From contig NC_088918.1 in the NCBI RefSeq assembly GCF_963576675.1, forward strand, positions 39,465,501 to 39,529,500: a stretch of DNA of 64,000 nucleotides. Reading direction: 5' to 3'. The number at the start of each line of letters is the position of its first letter. Position 1 is the stretch's first letter. Both the position numbers and the translations under genes were made by a program. Positions 1 through 10,647 of this stretch are shown one piece after another. The notes under the pieces are model-generated. The model worked only from the letters and a program-made list of their open reading frames with translations, was not told where the DNA came from and searched no databases. The stretch comes from Euphorbia lathyris. Lineage: Eukaryota; Streptophyta; Magnoliopsida; Malpighiales; Euphorbiaceae.

Positions 1-2
1 GT

Positions 3-292
3 GAGTCGGCGCAAGAGATCTGGAAGAAGCTGGAGGTCACCTACGAAGGAACCAATAAAGCAAAGGAGTCCAAGGTGAACCAGCAGATGAGACTGTACGA
101 GCTGTTCGAAATGAACAATGATGAGGGTATATCTGACATGAATGCAAGGTTTACCAACATCATCAATGAGGTCAAGAGACTTGGGAAGATCTTCACTGAG
201 GAAGAACAAGTCAAAAAGATACTCAGGAGTCTTCCTAAATACTGGCAAGCAAAGAAGACTGCTGTTGAGGAAGCTCAGGACTTAACCACCTA
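3..292 (+). pseudogene. Copia gag, N-terminal fragment (UBN2-type)
   Basis: The reading frame runs from base 3 and encodes a Copia gag segment of the UBN2 type; EIWKKLEVTYEG and the later KKILRSLPKYWQAKKTAV are typical of it. It forms the capsid part of the virus-like particle. The frame is cut after ...QDLTTY by element 1, which starts at 293. The reading continues at 9529 with KYDELIGSLL once element 1 and one copy of the ACCTA duplication are ignored. The true start lies left of the window. Confidence 0.88.
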
Positions 293-1803
293 TGTTAAGC
301 CCAAAATATACCTAAAATATCCTATATAAATACGTTAAATTTACATTAAAATCATGCTAATTATATTCATTTGGAATACTTTTACGTCTTTATTTACTTC
401 TTTGATGCAAGGTACTTAATTATTTGGTTAAATCCAAATAGGAGCGAAAACGAAGCTAAAACGGAGCTAAAATGGAGGAAAAACCTAAACAACGTACCAA
501 GAATGTATATCAGTCAGAAGAACGCTCAAGGAGGACGAAAAGCAGTCGAGAGATAGGGAAACATCTCTCTGTCGCGACTGAGATTTTGAAAATCTCAGTC
601 GTGACTTGCGGAGGCCAGCTCGGGAGAAAAACGAAGTTTTCACTCGTCCCTATACCCCCTGTCGCGACTGAGATTTTCAGAATCTCAGTCGCGACAGCGA
701 ACCCTTCTGCACACAAAACACATGTTTAAATCGGAAAAACGCGTCTGTTCGTTCGGATAAAAGCAACCCTTCACTAGCGGACACGACCCGTCATTTACAA
801 CCCTTCAACAACTATAAATAAGTGATCCATTTCAGAAATCAAGGTTGGAAAAGTTAGAGAAATTAGAGAGTTGTTATGTTGAAGAAACTCTGACTCGGAA
901 ATGAGTCAGAAAGTTAGATTACATTTCTGTAAACAATCGTGCTGTACACGAATTGTTATTAGATTAGTTATAAAAACAGTATTAGTTTAGTTTTCATTCT
1001 GGTAGTAGACGAGATCATTCTCTATTCTGAAGATCCAGCGAGAAGAATTGACGGCTGAAGCGCATGAGGTTTGACGCACCTACGGAGTTTGAGAGAAAGA
1101 TTAACGACCCGGATCTCAAAGTTTTCGTTGCAATGCTATCCAAGTTTCTACTTCTCTGTTAACTTGTGAAAATTCACATTTCATTAATGATATACTTATT
1201 TATTCAATAAATTCTTACTGTTGTTATTTTGATATTGTTCTGACAAAATGATTTTCAAAATGATAGATTGGTGTTTTTATTAAAACGTTCTATTCCATCT
1301 TATTCATATAAGAACTTTGTTGAACATTTGACAGATTTAGTTTTTATGGATGACATGATCGCTGATCGCGGCTTATCAGACATAAAATACTAGTTTGATT
1401 AAGGTAGGAATCACCTCAACATCAAGGGGATTTCTACGGTTCAAAGCCATTTAATTGAATAAATCGCTATATTGTTACATGTCCATAATCTTTACAAAGT
1501 TAAAGTTGCTTTCTTTGCTTTATGAAAATAAGTTTTATACCTTCTATTTATTCCAATTACGGAAGTATCTGTTTTGTAATCAAAATTCCAAAACAGAACT
1601 GTTCTCTAAACTCGATATAATCCTTCTATCTAATCCTAATTTACCAAAACCAATTCCATCAATTAAAACGTATTTCTTTTATTAAACCTAAACACGTGAC
1701 TAAATCGAATTAAATAAAGTTTTAGTTAAAAAGCGTTCCCTGTGAGTTTGATATCTTTTATTACTACAAGCGTATACCGTGCACTTGCGGAAATCGCTCA
1801 ACA
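293..1803 (+). repeat. 5' LTR of element 1
   Basis: The LTR is 1511 bp, starts TGTT and ends AACA. It differs from the 3' copy by an 11-bp duplication near 460-475 and scattered substitutions. Two 35-bp inverted repeats lie at 571-605 and 661-695, and a TATA-like CTATAAATA at 812-820 lies about 115 bp downstream. This layout makes the region before 820 the U3 promoter. No coding capacity is apparent; the short ORFs across the inverted repeats are by-products of the palindromes. Confidence 0.92.
571..820 (+). promoter_or_regulatory. Element 1 U3: two 35-bp inverted repeats upstream of a TATA box
   Basis: The repeats at 571-605 and 661-695 each consist of GTCGCGACTGAGA, a 9-bp T/A-rich centre and the reverse complement. 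The arms start 22 bp apart. CTATAAATA at 812-820 is a good TATA box. The 3' LTR repeats the arrangement at 8291-8325 and 8381-8415, and one more copy precedes the second ORF at 4941-4975. Placement suggests an upstream activating or protein-binding site; that role is inferred. Confidence 0.65.
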
Positions 1804-1809
1804 AGTTTT

Positions 1810-1827
1810 TGGCGCCGTTGCCGGGGA
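1810..1827 (+). other. Primer binding site, tRNA-Asp
   Basis: TGGCGCCGTTGCCGGGGA lies 6 bp after the 5' LTR. It is complementary to the 3' end of plant tRNA-Asp (GUC) including the CCA, the primer used by Athila-type Gypsy elements. Confidence 0.9.
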
Positions 1828-3300
1828 ACGCCAAATTTTTAACAAAAATTTATATTTTTCGTGTTTTATTCCGAACCTTGGTTAACAATATATTTATTTA
1901 TCTTTATAGTTTTTTATTTATTTATTGAGGATGGTCACTAGGACTAAATCCTCGTTGTTATTTAACGTTTGCAATTAGATGTTTGCAGAAAAAAAATCCA
2001 AGTTTTTTCAAAGATAACCTGGAGATTTGATCATCAATATAAATTCACAGAAGGAGTCTACAGAAAAGAAATTCGACTAGCAAATACATCAGAAGGGAAT
2101 GGAAATTTTTCAAATTGCATATCGGGTTCCGCAACTGCAGTATCAGGAACAAGACAGATAATTTTTCCCATGAAAAAAAAAATCTTTCCAGAAACCTTTA
2201 CCTCTTTTCTATACACTTAGTCCTTCACCAAAACATCACATCTCTTAGTAAAAAAATTATTCAAATCCTACATTACATCCAAATAATTTCTTCTTTTATC
2301 ATACCATTTCCTTAAACACCTACATTTATCTCTCTAAGAAATCACCATGGAAATTTTTCTCAGACAGATATATCAGAAAGTAGGAATAAGGAATACAGTC
2401 CTTGAAATTATCTTATCCCCCAGGAAGGAATTGTCGATTTTTACCATAGTTTCAACAGTTTCAGTTCATGCACGTAATTCTTGTTCATGCGCGAAACCAG
2501 AAGTTCGGGCATTCAACCGGAATCAGTAGATCCTTAAATTGAGAAAACAAAAAAAAAAAAAACAAAACAAAACATATTATTCCCAGGTAAGTAAACAGAA
2601 CCATGATTTAGAACCGATCTAGGTAATTGACTCTGTCCATATTTTTGATTCTCTTTGAGAATTCTTAAGGATTATCACATTTTTAGTTTTTAATATTTCA
2701 TGTTCTAATTTTTATATTTCATTTTAGTTTAATTTTTATATTCATTTTTAGTTTAGCAATAATGTTTAGATTAGAAATATAAAAAAAATCCATTGAAAGA
2801 TATTGAAAATATGCTATGTATCTTAAATATTTGTACTTAATGAGGCAAGTGTCTTTTGATTTAAAGAAATCTCAATTGAATTTAAAGAAAACTCAATTGA
2901 ATTAAAATCACACATAATTTAATTTTCTGATTGTATAGAGATTTTTAAACAAATCTCTACAGTGATTTTTATTTGAAGTTTTATAAATTTCTGAACTTAC
3001 TGAGAATTTTTAATCCTCAACTGAGATTTTACAATTCTCTATCGATATTCATGACACGCATAATTTTCAATAAGATGTCTTTTGTTCTATGAAAATTAAT
3101 TTATTTAGTTTTCATATTTTAATTTTTAGTTTTTCTTATCTTATGTTCATAATTTTTTATTTTTCTTTTTAATTTATATATTTTTATTTTTGTTTTTATT
3201 TTCATTTTTATTTTGTGTACAAATAAGTTTGTCAACATTAAATTTTTTAATCTAGTCATGTTTTGAAAATGATTTCATTAAGTGTTAAGTGATCTTGAGG
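1828..3300 (+). other. AT-rich untranslated leader of element 1
   Basis: No convincing gene is present. Short open frames around 1969-2529 have no recognisable motif. The stretch is rich in T runs and lies where gag would begin in an autonomous Athila element. Confidence 0.6.
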
Positions 3301-3317
3301 AATTACAAAATGCAAAA

Positions 3318-3389
3318 ATCTCAGTTGAGATTTTCCATGTTTCAGGATTTGGAAATCTCAGTTGAGATTCTGAAAATCTCAGTTGAGAT
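3318..3389 (+). repeat. CTCAGTTGAG palindrome cluster upstream of the first ORF of element 1
   Basis: Three copies of ATCTCAGTTGAGAT start at 3318, 3355 and 3376. The last two starts are 21 bp apart. Each copy is a near-perfect palindrome. A TATA-like TTATATATTC follows near 3527, then the first ORF1-like gene. Confidence 0.75.
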
Positions 3390-3631
3390 TTTCTGTCTTT
3401 TACAATTTAAATAACTGTAAGGGATTACAGTCTTCTTATTTTAAAATTTCTGTCAGTTGAATCAAAGAGGTATCACTTTGGCACCTTTTTCTTTTTAAAC
3501 AGACACAACGTTTCACTTATAGGTCTTATATATTCCTGTAGGATTAGAATTCTTCCATTTCATTTCATCTTTCTGAATTTCTTTCTCAAATTCTCAATCC
3601 TACAGACATCATTTTCTTTTCTCTCACAAAC

Positions 3632-4541
3632 ATGACCAAGTCTTTGAAATATCTCTGATATCTCTGATCGTTATGGTGCATGGTTTCCAATTTATAACCA
3701 TGACGAAGGGAAACGCTTTCTGCAGTTTAGATATGCTCAATTCTTTGGCATGATGTATATGGACGAGTTCCTGAACGAAGAACTCGGGATAAGCGATGAC
3801 ATGAATCGCTATCTGACAAACTTAGGATGGGCCAAGTTTGCATCAATGAAGTTTCCTATTATTGGAAACTGTGTATTAGAGTTTTTGTCTACCATTCAGT
3901 TCGTCAATAAAAGGCGTGTTCGTCTCAGTTTTCGTTGTGAGGGTAAGATATTCACTTTTGGATATCCTGAACTTCATAATTGGTTTGGTTTTCTGCCACG
4001 GGATACCACTCCGCATCATCCTGGCAGAGATATGACTTCTACAGATATATGGAGAATGTTGACAGGATTTTGGAGATTCAATCCAAGTCTTGCCTACAAC
4101 AAATCAATAAATTCTAACTCCATTTTGTATCTTCACAAATTTCTCTGTCATAGTCTATTTGGTCGAGTCAGAAGCAGTGTTGTCCAGGATACTGATTTAT
4201 ATGTGCTAGGTGATATTTTCCAAGGTAACACAGTTAATTCCTCAAAAATTTTAATGGAGGGATTAGTTGCCGCTTCTCGTTCGACGAATCGGACAATAGG
4301 GTTTAGGAATATTATATGTGGAATAATCCTAGGAACCAAAGGATCAGTTTCTATTCCTTGGACTAATAAAGAGACTTTTCCCATACTTGATTACGAGTTC
4401 TCAGAAAGTGAGGGAATCGTAAAACGAGTTTTTCGTGTCGGTCCACAGTTTCTTTCTCTAAAAGAAAGAGAAGTTTTTGTTCATGAGCAATTAGAAAGGG
4501 CCAGAATAAGACGTATTCCAATTCACCGGGATACCATTTAA
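3632..4541 (+). pseudogene. Athila ORF1-like protein, first copy (5' end broken)
   Basis: An ATG at 3632 opens only nine codons before a stop. The long frame is open from about 3648 and encodes the ORF1-like domain to 4541. It aligns by eye with the second copy at 5272: both show an YGAxF segment, then LGWxxFxSMxFP, an RxxxxIxFxxxG stretch, NRWFGF/HNWFGF, HKFLxxSLFGRVxSS and a later NxxxGIxLGxxG. The downstream acidic and coiled-coil tail of the second copy is missing. I interpret this as a frameshifted, C-terminally short paralogue. The domain resembles the plant 'Arabidopsis retrotransposon ORF-1' type proteins, whose function is not known to me. A usable methionine at 3750 would give 263 residues. 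Confidence 0.7.
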
Positions 4542-4868
4542 ATTTCATTTATGGTGTTTGATTGATTTTAAATATATATATTGTACATGTGTTTGATGTT
4601 CATGTATATAGATTTATTTCTGTTTTTGTGTACATATGTTTGATAAGTAATCAATAGGCCATTATGATTCATAAAGTGCATTAATTATTTCATTAATTTC
4701 TTTTAATTAAGGAACAACCTTTGGTTTTCCTTTAATTTAATGTTTCAGTTTTGTTTATCTCAGTTTCAGGAATTAAAATTTGCATTAATGTCACTTAATT
4801 ACAAGAGGAATTGAATTAGTCATGTTCAAATTGTCAAAAATATCCAATTTTTATCCAGAAATTCCAGA

Positions 4869-4975
4869 ATCTCAGTTGAGATTCTGAAATCTCAGTTGAG
4901 ACAGCAAAGGAGCAATTTTCGCCCCCTTTGCAAGCTTGCTGTCGCGACTGAGATTTTGAAAATCTCAGTCGCGAC
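4869..4975 (+). promoter_or_regulatory. Palindrome cluster upstream of the second ORF of element 1
   Basis: Two ATCTCAGTTGAGA palindromes start at 4869 and 4889, 20 bp apart. A 35-bp inverted repeat identical in type to those in the LTR follows at 4941-4975, 72 bp after the first palindrome. The ORF starts 300 bp further on, after a TATA-like CTATTTATATC near 5080 and a pyrimidine-rich leader. An internal promoter for the ORF is a reasonable inference. Confidence 0.6.
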
Positions 4976-5271
4976 TTGCGGCTGTTATGACGGGATTTGG
5001 ATGGTTTTTGCATTTAATCCTATTCCTACACTAATTACTTACCTATTCATCTATCCTAATCAATACTTATTACTTACACCTATTTATATCACCTATTTTT
5101 ACACCAATCAATCATCTTTTCTCTTCCCAATACCAAGATTCACTCATCTTCCCCATAAATATTTACCCTATTCATCTTCTTCTTCCCCAATTCACCACCA
5201 TTATCTTTTATTCTAACTTTCATCCTTTCATATTTTCTTCTTTCCATTCACCACCTTTCCCTAAAACAACT

Positions 5272-6510
5272 ATGCCTAGACAAAAGACCGTTGCTAACAA
5301 AGCCAAGGCCACCGAAGTCACTAGATTACGGGTTCAATATGGAGCACCGTTCGATATTACGACGGAAGCCGAAGGACGCAAATATCGCCGATTTTCTAAT
5401 AGCCTAATAGAGTTCGTCGACATACTTTTTCTTGACACCGACACGGTAAACACACTTTCTTTTACCGAGCGTATTGATGAATATCTTTCCGTTCTTGGTT
5501 GGAAACGATTTTCTAGTATGCGTTTTCCTAGTCTTAAATCGCATATTATTGAGTTTTTGGTTACTCTAACCTATGACAAGAAGAAAGGAGTTATCTCTTT
5601 TCGGAATGATGGAGTCCGTTATGATGTTGGGTATACGGCCATGAACCGTTGGTTTGGCTTTCCTACTCGGAATTTTTATTCCAAACCAAAGCCTTTTAAT
5701 TCACACACGGTTTGGCAATCTTTAACCGGTTTAGATGTTTTTAGTCCAAAGAATACATCTAGTAAGCTACTTAAGGATGATTGTATCTTCTTCTTTCACA
5801 AATTTTTATCATTTTCCTTATTTGGTCGGGTTGAAAGTTCAAAAGTGCAAGTTCGTGATTTGGTTGTGTTAGATGATATTTTTAAGGGTTTGACAATTGA
5901 TAGTATTGAGATGATATTTACTAATTTAGTTCGAGCTTCCAAGTCCCGCAATAAGTAAGTGCCTATGGGTAATTTAATTACCGGCATTGTTTTGGGCGCT
6001 CGAGGTGAATTAGCGGATTATCAAAATATGCCTCATGTTAGTTTACCTTTCTTGGATCTCACGGCACTTCAGAGGGCCAATTTATTGAAGAAAATGGGAC
6101 CCCCCGCTTTTATATCTTATGCGGATCGCACAAGACGTGTTTTTGCTACCATGGGTAGTGAAGCCTCGGGTTCTCAAGGTTTAGGTGCCCAAGATGATGA
6201 TGAGGAAGATGAAGAGGAATTTGATGAAGACGAAGAGGAGGCGGAACATGTTGATGTTAATGCCACCGAGCAAGCAAATGTGGAACCGAACGTTGAAGAG
6301 CAAGTTGGTTGGCAACGTGTTTTGACACAAATGAACGAGCATAACCGTAACATGAATTTACGGTTAGATGAAGTCGTTGCCAACAATGCCGAAATGAGTT
6401 CAAGGATCACTACGTTGAGTCGTGAGCACAAATCTACTCGTCGCTGGTTACTATCTTTCTTCCGACGCCAAGGAGTTGAGACTACGCCTTCTCCACCACC
6501 TTCGCCTTGA
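5272..6510 (+). pseudogene. Athila ORF1-like protein, second copy (one in-frame stop)
   Basis: The frame starts with ATG at 5272 after a C/T-rich leader and runs 413 codons including stops. It has one internal TAA at 5956-5958 and resumes in the same frame. Residues 1-230 form the ORF1-like domain (LGWKRFSSMRFP, NRWFGFP, HKFLSFSLFGRVESS). The part after the stop contains the GIVLGARG motif, a strongly acidic stretch of D and E near residues 305-325, a probable coiled coil and a basic end before PSPPPSP. The element-2 gene at 39399-40559 has the same order of parts. No gag, protease or polymerase motif is seen. The role is unknown; a DNA- or RNA-binding or assembly function is only a guess. 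Confidence 0.75.
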
Positions 6511-8023
6511 TAGGTTTTATCCTTTCTATCTTTAACTCATTTTTGTTCTTTTTATTCTGTCTTGTTCACTTTGGTACAATATTTTTAATTATGTTTGATA
6601 CAATTTTTATTATTATGTTTGAATGTTATCGTACTATATTTTTCATTTCTAATTCGTATGGTTTATTTCGTACTATTTTTCGTGTTTTATCGCTTTTTGC
6701 ACCAATGAGGACATGGTCCAAATTAAGTGTGGGAGGAGGTATTTCATATTCATTTTAATTTTAAGTACGAATGAATGCAACGAATGAGAATGAATGCTAT
6801 TTATTTAAGTCTAAATGCATGTTGTTATTCAAGTTTAAGTAAAGTATAATATGCAACATTTTTCAAAAACAAATGCAACATTTTTGTTTATAAAGTGCAA
6901 CACTTTTCAAAATAAAAAATAATAGCTATTTTTCATTAACATATATTTTTGTTAAGTATATATTTTTCATATGTTTCAAACAAGTCAACTTTCAAAATAA
7001 TGTTAAGCATATTTTAAGGTTATCATTATTGATAGAAATAATATTTCTATACGGGCTATATTTTTACAAATATTTTTACAAATCTCTGATACGATTTTAT
7101 CAAAAACGTCTCGAGTAAATGTATATAAGTAAAATTTCTTTAGTTTTAAATCTCTATTTTATATCATGAATTCATGATAAATATAAATCTTATTTTAAAT
7201 TTTCAATTAGGTTTATAGGCATAAATCAAACTAACAACTTTAGCTTTTTAGCTCGATATTATTTTTCGTCTTACATTAAAAACCAATTGAAGTTTTTAAG
7301 GAAACTTTAGCCATAATACATGTTGAATTTCAAGTCAATATAGGATGAATATGTGCTATTTTTCTTTTCCCAATTTATAATTTTTCGTATTCTTAACTTT
7401 TGGCCACGATTGAGACCAACCTTATCACAATCGAGGTATGAAAGGGAAGGACATTAAGTATCGTTTACTTTTGGCCACGATTGCGACCACCCTTATCACG
7501 GTCGAGGTATGAAAGGAACGTTAAAAATTAAATCAAAATTAAACGTGTTTAAAGTTTTAAGTAACGATTGCGTCCACCCATGGCATGGTCGGTACCTCTT
7601 AAACGAACACGAAAGCAAATTAATGCGTATAAAGTTACGATCGAGACCACCCTTATCTTGGGCGTGACTAAGAAAATATATTAAACCTAAGTCCTTAATA
7701 AATCTATATTTGTAATAGTTTAGGTTTGGGAAAGGAAATTTTGTGCTTAGAAATGCCTTGAGACGAAAGATTCGGAAACATGCGTGCTTACACCGTCCCG
7801 AATACTTCAATATAAAAATTGAAATACAAGACGAGTAATATATCTCTTTTACACTAGCTAGTTTGATGCTTTGCGTATAAATTTGCCATGGAAAGTTTAT
7901 CTTTTGGTTTAACTAATTCAAAGAGGAATATATGGATATATGTTCTATTTATAAAGAGATTGAGTAAAGAATAAATTCAGTGAAATTTTACTCGGGACTA
8001 GCAAAAGCTTAAGTGTGGGAGTT
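6511..8023 (+). other. 3' untranslated region and polypurine tracts of element 1
   Basis: The polypurine tract AAGTGTGGGAGTT (8011-8023) abuts the 3' LTR. A second similar tract, TTAAGTGTGGGAGGAGG, occurs near 6724-6740, right after the ORF, and may be an internal plus-strand primer or the scar of a rearrangement. Four degenerate repeats built around ACGATTGxGACCACCCTTATC lie between about 7395 and 7670, spaced roughly 65-90 bp. No gene is apparent in the remainder. Confidence 0.65.
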
Positions 8024-9523
8024 TGTTAAGCCCAAAATATACCTAAAATATCCTATATAAATACGTTAAATTTACATTAAAATCATGCTAATTATATTCA
8101 TTTGGAATACTTTTACGTCTTTATTTACTTCTTTGATGCAAGGTACTTAATTATTTGGTTAAATCCAAATAGGAGCGAAAACGAAGCTAAAATGGAGGAA
8201 AAACCTAAAAAACGTACCAAGAATGCATATCAGTTAGAAGAACGCTCAAGGAGGACGAAAAGCAGTCGAGAGACAGGGAAACATCTCTCTGTCACGACTG
8301 AGATTTTGAAAATCTCAGTCGCGACTTGCGGAGGCCAGCTCGAGAGAAAAATGAAGTTTTCACTCGTCCATATACCCCCTGTCGCGACTGAGATTTTCAG
8401 AATCTCAGTCGCGACAGCGAACCCTTCTGCACACAAAACACATGTTTAAATCGGAAAAACGCGTCTGTTCGTTCGGATAAAAGCAACCCTTCACTAGCGG
8501 ACACGACCCGTCATTTACAACCCTTCAACAACTATAAATAAGTGATCCATTTCAGAAATCAAGGTTGGAAAAGTTAGAGAAATTAGAGAGTTGTTATGTT
8601 GAAGAAACTCTGACTCAGAAATGAGTCAGAAAGTTAGATTACATTTCTGTAAACAATCGTGCTGTACACGAATTGTTATTAGATTAGTTATAAAAACAGT
8701 ATTAGTTTAGTTTTCATTCTGGTAGTAGACGAGATCAGTCTCTATTCCGAAGATCCAGCGAGAAGAATTGACGGCTGAAGCGCATGAGGTTTGACGCACC
8801 TACGGAGTTTGAGAGAAAGATTGACGACCCGGATCTCAAAGTTTTCGTTGCAATGCTATCCAAGTTTCTACTTCTCTGTTAACTTATGAAAATTCACATT
8901 TCATTAATGATATACTTATTTATTCAATAAATTCTTACTGTTGTTATTTTGATATTGTTCTGACAAAATGATTTTCAAAATGATAAATTGGTGTTTTTAT
9001 TAAAACGTTCTATTCCATCTTATTCATATAAGAACTTTGTTGAACACTTGACAGATTTAGTTTTTATGGATGACATGATCGCTGATCGCGGCTTATCAGA
9101 CATAAAATACTAGTTTGATTAAGGTAGGAATCACCTCAACATCAGGGGGATTTCTACGGTTCAAAGCCATTTAATTGAATAAATCGCTATATTGTTACAT
9201 GTCCATAATCTTTACAAAGTTAAAGTTGCTTTCTTTGCTTTATGAAAATAAGTTTTATACCTTCTATTTATTCCAATTACGGAAGTATCTGTTTTGTAAT
9301 CAAAATTCCAAAACAGAACTGTTCTCTAAACTCGATATAATCCTTCTATCTAATCCTAATTTACCAAAACCAATTCCATCAATTAAAACGTATTTCTTTT
9401 ATTAAACCTAAACACGTGACTAAACCGAATTAAATAAAGTTTTAGTTAAAAAGCGTTCCCCGTGGGTTTGATATCTTTTATTACTACAAGCGTATACCGT
9501 GCACTTGCGGAAATCGCTCAACA
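8024..9523 (+). repeat. 3' LTR of element 1
   Basis: This 1500-bp copy of the 5' LTR starts right after the polypurine tract and ends AACA at 9523, followed by the target copy ACCTA. It keeps both 35-bp inverted repeats (8291-8325, 8381-8415). One arm in each of the two LTRs carries a different single-base change (GTCGTGAC in the 5' copy, GTCACGAC in the 3' copy), so the arms diverged independently after insertion. Confidence 0.92.
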
Positions 9524-9528
9524 ACCTA

Positions 9529-10642
9529 CAAATATGACGAACTCATCGGATCACTGCTGACCCATGAGATATCAATGAAAAACTTCGAGGTGAAGGAAAA
9601 GTCTGAAGACAAGAAGCAGAAGTCTCTTGTCATGAAAGCTGACTCCACTGATGGGAGCTCAACAGATGATGAAGAGATGGCTATGTTCACAAGGAAGATG
9701 AAAAGGCTGTTCAGGAAGAATGACAAATATTCTAAGAAGCCTTACAGAAAGTTTGATAAGTATAAAGCTGAGTCCAGCGACAGCAAATACAAGAAAGACA
9801 ACTCAAAGCCCATTACATGCTTTGAATGTCATCAAACTGGCCATATCAAGTCAAGCTGCCCCACGCTGAGGAAAGATAAGAAGAACGACAAAAAGGCAAT
9901 GGTGGCTACATGGAGCGACAGTGATGAGTCTTCATCAACAAAAGCTGAGGCCACCGAGTCAGCGAAGATATGCTTCATGGCTGACGAACTTGCTGAGCCA
10001 TGCGTCTCTGAGCATGCTGACCCCTCCATTGCATCTGATGATGAGGAGCAATCAAATGAGGTAATATCACTTTCCCAGCTCAGAAACGAAATGGGTAATG
10101 CCCTGAGTGACCTCTATACACTTGTCAAAAAGTGTAATAAGAAAATTAGAGCACTCAGCAGGCGCTGTGACGAGGTTAAAGAGGTCAAGCTAAGTGACCT
10201 CAGATTCCTTCTTCAGGACAACTCAACTTTGCATGATAATATGGAAATCATACATAAGTCTGTCTCTGAAGTCCAATCAGATTCAAAGAAACTGAGAAAG
10301 GACGTCACAAATATCCAGAACCAACTAAAGGTTCAAAACAAAAGAAATATTCCTCTGAATGCTCAATACCGAAGTACTGGTCAGCAGAGATGGAATCCCC
10401 AGTGGAATGTCCAGTGTGACTTCTGTGGGAAGAAAGGACACACCACAAAGGTGTGCTGGCACGCTCAGCACTGGGGTGCTGACCAGTCAGTGAAAAATCC
10501 TAAACGGAAGGTCAGTTGTGACTTTTGTGGAAAGAATGGCCATACTGTCCAAGTATGCCGCCATAAAATGAAATATGATGCTTTACCTGTTGAACCTAAC
10601 AAGCAAGGACCCAAAAAGAATTGGGTACCTAAAAGTAACTAG
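9529..10642 (+). pseudogene. Copia (Sirevirus) gag, C-terminal part with three zinc knuckles
   Basis: This continues the gag interrupted at 292. It encodes a basic, lysine-rich linker, then a CX2CX4HX4C knuckle (CFECHQTGHIKSSC), an acidic and coiled-coil middle, and two more knuckles of the same spacing (CDFCGKKGHTTKVC, CDFCGKNGHTVQVC). Zinc knuckles bind the genomic RNA for packaging. The frame ends with WVPKSN and TAG at 10640-10642. Pol starts six bases later in another frame. The only clear damage to this gag is the insertion of element 1. Confidence 0.88.
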
Positions 10643-10647
10643 TTACA

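Larger units (their letters stand above)
293..9523 (+). mobile_element. Athila-like non-autonomous LTR retrotransposon (element 1)
   Basis: This is a complete element with LTRs at 293-1803 and 8024-9523, a tRNA-Asp primer site at 1810-1827 and a polypurine tract at 8011-8023. The 5-bp target duplication ACCTA lies at 288-292 and 9524-9528. The LTRs begin TGTTAAGCCC and end CTCAACA. By eye they differ at about 20 positions plus one 11-bp indel, so the insertion is fairly young. The interior has no gag, protease, reverse transcriptase or integrase. It holds two related ORF1-like genes (3632-4541 and 5272-6510) and palindromic repeats. Primer site, LTR size and ORF1-like genes point to the Athila group of Ty3-gypsy; the lack of pol makes it dependent on a partner. 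Confidence 0.92.
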
